A stretch of DNA of 64,000 bases from Scilla litardierei. Its lineage: Eukaryota; Streptophyta; Magnoliopsida; Asparagales; Asparagaceae. The notes beneath the pieces were generated by a model, which did no database searches, was not told the DNA's origin, and saw nothing but the letters and a program-made list of their open reading frames with translations. The translations under genes were made by a program, and so were the position numbers. Of this stretch, positions 58,001-64,000 are shown in pieces. Numbering within the stretch: the stretch's first letter is position 1; each line of letters starts with the position of its first letter. Where the stretch lies: the NCBI GenBank assembly GCA_030789695.1, contig CM061133.1, forward strand, positions 99,033,128 through 99,097,127, given 5' to 3'.

Positions 58001-58381
58001 AAACTCCTACGGTCGACCAACTAAAGATTTGAAACTAAGCACTAAGACTTCCTAAGGGCTAGACGGAAACGAAATACGTTCAGCTTGGTCCGAAATCGTT
58101 GAACCCAGGTGAACGACAAAAGGAAATTTTAGAGGTCTAGTATGGTCAGGGTTGGGCAATAACCACTAAGGTAACTCCTACGACGATTAAGTCAATTGCT
58201 AGAAGGGAGTCTAACTACAATCAGGGCCTCTAACTATCAAGCACAGACGTCTAACTAAGTCTTCTTACCACCTAGTGTCCTAAAAACGACTAAACTCAGG
58301 GCTTCTGATTCGGATGTTGCAATTTATTTAATGGACATTCTGTTATTATCGTTGTTCCGTTAATTCGCAATTGCAAGATAG

Positions 58382-58407
58382 GACCTGCATGGGCCACCAA
58401 CAAAACC
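58382..58407 (-). other. Conserved start of the internal region, candidate primer-binding site
   Basis: On the minus strand GGTTTTGTTGGTGGCCCATG follows the 5' LTR, nearly the same as 17537-17562. Confidence 0.5.
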
Positions 58408-61266
58408 TGTCACGCCCCGCTTCCCAAAAATGTGGAGGCGAAGCGTGAGAAGGTCCGCTCAGACTTGAAGCTACAAAGCTGCAAGTCCGATAAGCGTCGA
58501 TCAAATTTAAAACTGCAGGTCCTTGCAACGCGAACGTAACAAAGATAATAATAATGAAATGAGACAAAAGAAACATCTCAGAATATCCATAAAATAAGTT
58601 TCCAACATCACAGAAAAACCACCAGGCTAAAAGAAAGAGACTAAAGGCCCAAACATGGCCAACAAAAGTACAAAGTACAAAACAACGGTGCTACGCACCA
58701 ACAACTAACAAAAGGCCTAAAACAACATAAAGCTCGACAAAACTCAAAGCATAGTCACCGGTGTCCACCAAAATCCTCCTGGGCAATCATGGACTCAGAC
58801 TCAGCGTCAGCAAGACCTCACGTACTCAGCAACGGTCTCTGGCTTAGGTCTAACATGTGACACCCAAAAGAGCAAGGGGCACATGTCAGCAAGTCTACAA
58901 GAGACTTGTGCAAGGAAACTGAAAGTAAAGTGAACAACCTAGCAGTTCTAGTATTAATGCGATGACATAGCAGTTTAAAGTATGAGTGCAACAGGTAAAG
59001 TAAAGTAAAGTAAAGTACGAGCATGGCATGGCATTCACAAGACAAGTACAAGACAAGGAAAGTAAGCACCTCGTGCACAGAGATTCCGTCTTTTGGCTAT
59101 AGGGCTGATCAGGCCACTCCTAAGCTCAAGCGACCGTTTATCCCTACCCCTCCACGTGTGTCGAGCCAGGGCCTTACCCCCGAACACGGAATGCTCGCTT
59201 CTGGACCACGAGCCAGGAAGTGTGTAAACAAGTATGGCGTAGGGGTGCACCTAGCCGGACAAGTAGTACGAGGACAAGTATTGTAGCGTGTGCTACGATG
59301 CAACAATCAATGCATGGATGACATGGCATGACAAGTAGTAAAGCGTACAAGTAAGAAAAGTAAACGTGACAGTTTAGCATGCATGAATGACAAGTTTAAG
59401 GGTTGGATCTAGCTTCGTTGTCAAGCTAGATCATTTAGGTGACGGATCTAGTTTCGTTGTCAAACTAGATCAAGTAGGCGTCTAGCCAGCTATCATTTCA
59501 CTGACTAGTCTCTTTTACGCTAAAAGCAAGGAAGTGGCCTAAAAACATGGCCATACACAAGAGTTGGCAAGTTTCACTTGCCTGCAAGTACGACATCTGA
59601 GCACACAGTCCAATGAGTCCAAAAATCACCATTATTCTACGTGCACAAGTCCACCGGCCTAAAGTCCATATTATTAATCTTCATTAGTGAATTTAAAACA
59701 TTTAAAATACTTTGAAAATACTGATTTTAGTCTTGATTAGCATGCATTGGGTTGGGGGTCCTAGGGGTGCAAAGCGTTACCTCAACACGACGCGAAAGCT
59801 ACACCGGCGTCGGGTAGCGACGCCGGGGGTTGGAATAATAGAACGCGCTCCAAGTCCTGATTCCAATATAGTTTCCTCGCTGGAAAGTTCAAAGCATCAA
59901 ACCGGGCGACGGTTCCAGATTCCAAAGCTAGCACGAGCGACGACGGGCTACGACGTGCGACGACGGGCTACGACGTGCGACGACGTCGTACGCGACGGAT
60001 CCTCGAAGAGCAAGCACCAAGGTGGGGCCCACAGCAGTCCTATGGGCCTTTGGGGGACCCACAATAACTCTGGAGAACTTGGGGGGCCCACGGTGGCAAG
60101 CGGTGCGACGGGTGCGGGGTTGCGACGATTGGCCATCGGTCGTACTCAGCCAATGCGGGAGGATGGCTCGGTCAGACACTAGGGGCGTGCTGTGCAGCGC
60201 TTGGTGTCGGTGCGGTGGTCGGGCTCTCGGTCGGTGCGGGACAGGCCATCGGTCAGACACGGGGGAAAGCGGGGCCGGGCGCTGCAGCGGTGCGCTGCAA
60301 CGTTGCAACCGTTGCAACGTTGCGGAGAGCGGCGATGGCGGGCGGGCGCCTCGGTCAGACACGGTGCGGAGCGGGAGCGTGAAGCGGGGCTTGCAGCGAT
60401 GCGGGGAGCTGCGATGGCGGGCGAAAGCTCTCGGTCAGACCGAGAGCTCCCCTCGGTCGGTGCGGAAGAACGGAGCGGAGCGGCAGCACGGGGTGCAGAC
60501 GGGGCTTGGTGCGGAGCGGGCGACCGGTCGGAGCGGGGGAACGGGGCTGATTCCGTCGGTCGTGCGGCAGCCGTTCGTCGCAACGTTGCGACGAAACGTC
60601 GCAACGTCAAATTTGGGTTTTGGAAGAGGCTAGGGTTAATTTCTCGTGAAAATAGGTCTTCCTAGGGGTTGCTTATATAGTATAGATGGGTTGACTTGGT
60701 CTAGGGCTAAATCTAATAGGATTAGAATATTAAAAAGATTTAAAATTTGAAATTCAATTACTCCAACTCATCCAAGGGTTTGACTTGGTCCAAATGAGCT
60801 GGAAATTGGCTCAAAAATTCCTTAAAACGTTTAAAACTCAAATAAATTTTATTTGGCCGAAATTAATTTAAAAATAAATTATTAAAAATATTATAAACCT
60901 TGTTAAAAATCTAAAAGTGGTCAAATAAACTCCAAAAATTATAAAATAAATATCGGGGTGATCGTGGTGATGAATGTGAGCTAACTAAGAAGACGGATCT
61001 CAAATTCGATGTCGGGCGACGAAACTAAAAATAGAAACGTCTCCCGTCAAGAGTGAGAATCGTCACGTCTCATCGAGTAAGATTAATTTGTGGGAAAACG
61101 ACTCAAGAAACGTCGTTCCAAATTAGTGCCACTATTTAATACTCTCAGAGACGTTCACAACGGCATATCACACAAAAGTGTTCACAATCAAATAAAGTAT
61201 AAAACAAACACGTGCACGGCCACAAGCACGTGCACGAACAACGTACGACGAAAAGTGGTCGTTACA
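58408..61266 (-). repeat. 5' LTR of the 52.1-kb element
   Basis: 2859 bp, about 99% identical by eye to 52119-54977, with the same hairpins and GC-rich block. Confidence 0.95.
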
Positions 61267-61271
61267 CAAGC
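61267..61271. repeat. Target-site duplication CAAGC (right)
   Basis: Matches 52114-52118. Confidence 0.95.
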
Positions 61272-61669
61272 CACGGCTGATCCCGAAATCTAATCGCATC
61301 TGTTTGCAACATTCCCCACAATAATTGCCTTTCAGAATTGGAGTTTGATGCATAAATAATAGTTATGAAACTGCTGAAGCCCCCAGAATTAGTACAACTA
61401 CAAGACAGATGCTGGGAAGAAACCGACACCATGTCACAACTCCATACAGACCGATCAAAAGCAATAAGGATACGCCCTCCATTACTAACCTCGAAATTGT
61501 GTATCATGTGCCAATTTTGAGGAAGAAAATCAGATTTTCCAGGGGCTCTTTTCAGCTTGGTTTCCAATAAAGCAACCATAGAGGGCTGAATCTGCCTGAT
61601 ATGATCCCGCATATCCTGCCTCCTAACACTATTGTTAATGCCTCTTACATTCCAAATAAGCACGGACAT
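61267..61669 (-). pseudogene. LINE ORF2 start, endonuclease N-terminal part
   Basis: Starts at ATG 61669 with 'SVLIWNVRGINNSVRRQDMR', the first conserved block of plant L1 endonucleases, and continues with 'MVALLETKLK' and 'WSCDMVSVSS'. The reading reaches 'RDQPWLV' at the target duplication and resumes at 52118. The insertion therefore split the endonuclease domain. Confidence 0.9.
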
Positions 61670-61672
61670 AGA

Positions 61673-61942
61673 TTATTTGTGTTTTGCTGGGGAACGTACT
61701 TGACTGCCCAGCCGGGCACTTTTCCTACACGCCAGCCCCGGTTGAAGTTTCTTTGTTCCAGCTTGGGTCGAAGATTTCTCAAGGCTTGCTAATTCAGCCA
61801 CCCATTCTTCATTCTCATAAGAAATTACTGAAGGAAGCTCCTCATTGTTTGCAGCAACGTGTGAGTGAGAAGTGCTGGACAGCCCTTCAAAACTTCTTAT
61901 TATCTCACCTGAATCATGATTGGATTCAATATTAACCTCCAC
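61673..61942 (-). pseudogene. LINE ORF1 C-terminal fragment
   Basis: 89 codons, Ser/Glu-rich, then basic ('LACRKSARLGSQ'). The TAA stop is followed by three bases and then the ORF2 ATG, in the same frame. The position directly upstream of ORF2 identifies it as ORF1. The zinc-knuckle part found in many plant ORF1 proteins is missing because of the 5' truncation. Confidence 0.65.
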
Positions 61943-61945
61943 ATT

Positions 61946-62189
61946 AGTATATATATATCAAAAGATGATATGAGTACACATCAGGTGGACATCAATATGT
62001 CCAATAAAAAAATACATACATCATGATCCAAAAAAATACATTATGATCACAAAAGTACATACATCATCAGATATACATCATACATCAACATACACATACC
62101 AACATTGATGAACCACTCAACCCAACTAACAATAGACCAAACAAAATCTAGGTCTCCGGGTGAGGGAACAAAAAGTAACAGCAGCAACT
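61946..62189 (-). other. copia B non-coding sequence between LINE and ORF
   Basis: AT-rich, with repeated ACATCAT/TACATACATCA words and no open frame. Confidence 0.5.
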
Positions 62190-62957
62190 TCAGTCAATGT
62201 GAATGATGGAGGGGTCCAAAGGATGTCCAGAAGAGCGGAACATCAGCCTAGCAGAGCGACGAGTAGGAAAGGCTGGAGTCTTCCTCTTGGAAGACGAAGC
62301 ACGAGCAGCAGCGGATTTTGCATGACCATGAACATGAGTCTGGACAACAGGGGTCTGAACAACAGACGATACAGGCACAAAGCCTGGAGGAGGAGGAGCA
62401 TGAACAGGAGCAGTGTCCTCAGACTTAGAAAACAAAGCTTGAAGCTCGGCGGGGATGGGAAATCCATGAAGCATGAGGGATTTGTACTGAAGCTTCAAAA
62501 GAAGATTGAGCTTCTCATCCATAGAAGTAGAAAGCTTCTCGAGAGCGGTGACACAATCACACAACCTACAGAGAAAGAAATCCTCAAGGGGTACTGAAGG
62601 AGGAGTACGAGGAGGATGATCGGCCGCCAGAGAAGTGTGTTCAGCAACATTCTCTGAAGGAATGGGGTCACCGACAATGATATTTAGGAATTCCCCAGAA
62701 GATGGAGGCGAGGAGGGAACCGGATCAGTGGGTTGAGAAGAAGGAACCGGATCATCGAGGAAATCGAAAGATCCTTTAGGAAACAGATCCATGAGATCAG
62801 TCGGCTGAAAGCTAGGTCAAGCAAGTAAGGGCACGATACCAGCAACAAAAACAGGCGAGCAACACATTAGCAACCAAACGAAGGAGGAAGATCGAGTTGC
62901 CACGAAGAAAAATGGAGGAGAGATCTGCAGAAGATTTCGAGCGGGAAGACGAGCCAT
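62190..62957 (-). pseudogene. ORF in the env-like position of copia B
   Basis: On the minus strand an ATG at 62957 opens a frame with a hydrophobic stretch near residues 26-46 ('FVWLLMCCSPVFVAGIVPLL'), closed by a TGA near 62817. The same frame reopens at ATG 62792 for 200 residues: Pro/Ser-rich start, a central 'TALEKLSTSMDEKLNLLLKL' helix-like part and a basic end ('KRKTPAFPTRRSARL'). It sits between pol and the 3' LTR, where SIRE-type elements may carry an env-like ORF. I do not recognise the protein itself. The assignment rests on position and the one hydrophobic segment. It could also be an unrelated acquired ORF. Confidence 0.45.
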
Positions 62958-63001
62958 TCAGTCGAAGGAGAGAGAGAGGGTCGGAATGAAACGGCTCGAC
63001 G

Positions 63002-63009
63002 TTTATAAG
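63002..63009 (-). promoter_or_regulatory. TATA box upstream of the env-position ORF
   Basis: CTTATAAA on the minus strand, about 45 bp before ATG 62957. GATCCAACGGCACAGATT, a sequence type common in plant promoters, lies just upstream. Confidence 0.45.
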
Positions 63010-63087
63010 AAAGAGGGAATTAATCTGTGCCGTTGGATCAAAGAATCGACGGCTCAGATCGAAGCAGTGAACCGACACAACAGGATA

Positions 63088-63411
63088 CAGTCGACTGATG
63101 AACAAAAGTCAGTTGACTAGATGAGGTGATAAGAAGTAAGCTCTAGAAAACAGACAGTCGACTATTGAACAACATACATTCGCCTGTCCGTGGGACAGTC
63201 GACTGTAATATACACATCAGTCGACTGACCGAGAATCAATAAACTACATCAAAAAGACAGAGTACTGAAAAAATTTGACAGAAATGACAGTCGCCTGATG
63301 ACCAAAATGCAGTCGCCTGTGAAAATAATAGTCGACTGTAAAATTGTCATCAGTCGTCTGTGCAAAAGATAGAAATTTTAGACTAAGAAAATAGAGTAGG
63401 ACAGTCGACTG
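63088..63411. repeat. Second array of palindromic decamer CAGTCGACTG
   Basis: Exact copies at 63088, 63196, 63218 and 63402, with CAGTCGACTA, TAGTCGACTG and CAGTCGCCTG variants between. The nearest exact copy lies about 81 bp upstream of the TATA box at 63002. Confidence 0.9.
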
Positions 63412-63701
63412 TCGAAGGAAAGACAGTCGTCTGCCCTGGTCCAAAAATGCACAGTGAGATAAGAATCCAGAGGATAAGAACACTCACCCTAGGATCTATA
63501 TTCTAATCACAAACTCAACATAAAAACAATATAGAACAATAAATCAATTGAAACACAAATCTCTAAAACCAATTTCAAAGAATCATGAAATCTCATAAAT
63601 CTCAATTGCCTTTCTTAAACACATATATATGATATATCAAATGAAGGTAGGCAACATGATGATATGAGCTCAAAGAGTGTTATAACATATAAGTTGAGCT
63701 C
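63412..63701 (-). other. copia B sequence after pol, nothing recognised
   Basis: About 290 bp between the pol stop and the decamer array. AT-rich, without a credible open frame. Confidence 0.5.
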
Positions 63702-64000
63702 CTAAATTTCAGATTCATCCATAATTCCTAATTCTCCACGCAACCTCACAAATGAATCTTCTTTAAGAGGTTTTGTGAAGATGTCGGCAATTTGTTTTTG
63801 GGTTTCAATGTATTATAAGATGATGTCCTTCTTAGCTACATGATCATTAATAAAATGGTGTCGCACATCTATGTGTTTGGTACGGAGTGATGTACAGGAT
63901 CCTTGGAAAGACATATAGCACTTTGGTTATCAACCATGATAGGGCAAGTATCACAATTGACACCATAGTCACTAAGAGTGTGTCTCATCCAAAGAACTTG
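63702..64000 (-). pseudogene. copia B RNase H C-terminus, frameshifted
   Basis: The minus strand reads 'QVLWMRHTLSDYGV', 'DNQSAICLSKDP', then after a one-base frame change 'TKHIDVRHHFINDHV' and 'QIADIFTKPLKEDSF'. This is the conserved end of copia RNase H, with its stop at 63702-63704. One in-frame TAA lies before 'YIETQKQ'. The rest of pol lies beyond the window. Confidence 0.9.

Larger units (their letters stand above)
54978..58407 (-). other. Internal region of the 52.1-kb element, non-coding
   Basis: 3430 bp. On the minus strand, the first bases (GGTTTTGTTGGTGGCCCATG from 58407) match the start of the internal region at 17537. About 55020-56640 is a low-complexity field of ATACAC/CATATA words. 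No retroviral domain or frame above about 80 codons was found. Confidence 0.8.
52119..61266 (-). mobile_element. Complete non-autonomous large-LTR element, minus strand, 9148 bp
   Basis: Two 2859-bp LTRs (minus strand TGTAACGACC...GGGGCGTGACA) flank a 3430-bp internal region, bounded by CAAGC. It is inserted in the LINE endonuclease. The ends, the first internal bases and the pre-PPT hairpin match the 14.4-kb element, so both belong to one Tekay/Del-like family. No gag-pol is visible. By eye the LTRs differ at about 20 positions, somewhat more than in the 14.4-kb element. Confidence 0.93.
48684..61945 (-). mobile_element. L1-type LINE, minus strand, 5'-truncated, split by an LTR element
   Basis: ORF2 is recognised as endonuclease, reverse transcriptase and zf-RVT. 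The element reads from right to left: an ORF1 tail (61673-61942), ORF2 start (61669), the insertion of the 9.1-kb LTR element, then the rest of ORF2 (52118-48979) and a 3' UTR. Only the last about 89 codons of ORF1 remain before TA-rich flank near 61945, so it is truncated at the 5' end. Without the insertion it is about 4.1 kb. TATATATATA is found at both outer edges and may be the target duplication. Confidence 0.85.
46139..64000 (-). mobile_element. SIRE-like Ty1/copia element (copia B), minus strand, 3' portion
   Basis: From right to left: the C-terminus of RNase H (63702-64000), an ORF in the env-like position (about 62190-62957), the site of a nested LINE, 3' non-coding sequence, a polypurine tract and the 3' LTR (46139-47951). 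The large region between pol and LTR is typical of SIRE-type copia elements. The 5' part lies beyond the window. Frameshifts and stops in the visible pol mean the copy is dead. Confidence 0.85.

Overview
This window is plant nuclear DNA, almost certainly from a flowering plant, and consists almost entirely of transposable elements inserted into one another. The evidence is the mix of families: Ty1/copia elements (one older lineage and two SIRE-like ones), a Ty3/gypsy Tekay/Del-like non-autonomous family with roughly 3-kb LTRs, an L1-type LINE, CACTA (En/Spm) elements, a PIF/Harbinger element and a Tourist-like MITE. No intact host gene was found, and nothing identifies the species.

Layout. 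1-6.6 kb: a decayed copia element on the + strand (leader, gag, protease, integrase, RT, RNase H, start of the 3' LTR). 6.6-10.1 kb: microsatellites and diverged direct duplications, with no gene. 10.1-10.6 kb: one end of a CACTA element. 11.57-11.92 kb: a MITE. 12.25-28.24 kb: a small CACTA made of subterminal repeats, split by a PIF/Harbinger element (12372-27193, TSD TAA). The PIF carries a decayed GRF zinc-finger gene, a truncated transposase and a complete young LTR element (14374-23423, TSD AGGCC). 28.2-29.65 kb: unassigned sequence with one exon-like stretch. 29654-36519: a complete CACTA (TSD ATA) with no visible transposase.

36.5-64 kb is a nest at least four levels deep. A gypsy-type gag-like pseudogene is broken by a solo LTR (38099-40951, TSD TCCGA) and by SIRE-like copia A (from 42579). 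Copia A is broken by SIRE-like copia B on the minus strand (46139 to beyond the window). Copia B is broken by an L1-type LINE on the minus strand (about 48.68-61.95 kb). The LINE endonuclease is broken by a second large-LTR element on the minus strand (52119-61266, TSD CAAGC).

The most unusual signals are structural. The three large-LTR elements (14.4, 38.1 and 52.1 kb) share their termini and their internal-region start but have no gag-pol. They carry several hairpins whose stems differ in sequence while pairing is kept. One has a conserved AGGA loop just upstream of the polypurine tract; another lies about 0.4-0.5 kb before the LTR 3' end. Copia B has two arrays of the palindromic decamer CAGTCGACTG, each ending about 80-90 bp upstream of a TATA box: one in its LTR and one before an ORF in the env-like position. 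All calls were made by reading the sequence; no database search was run.
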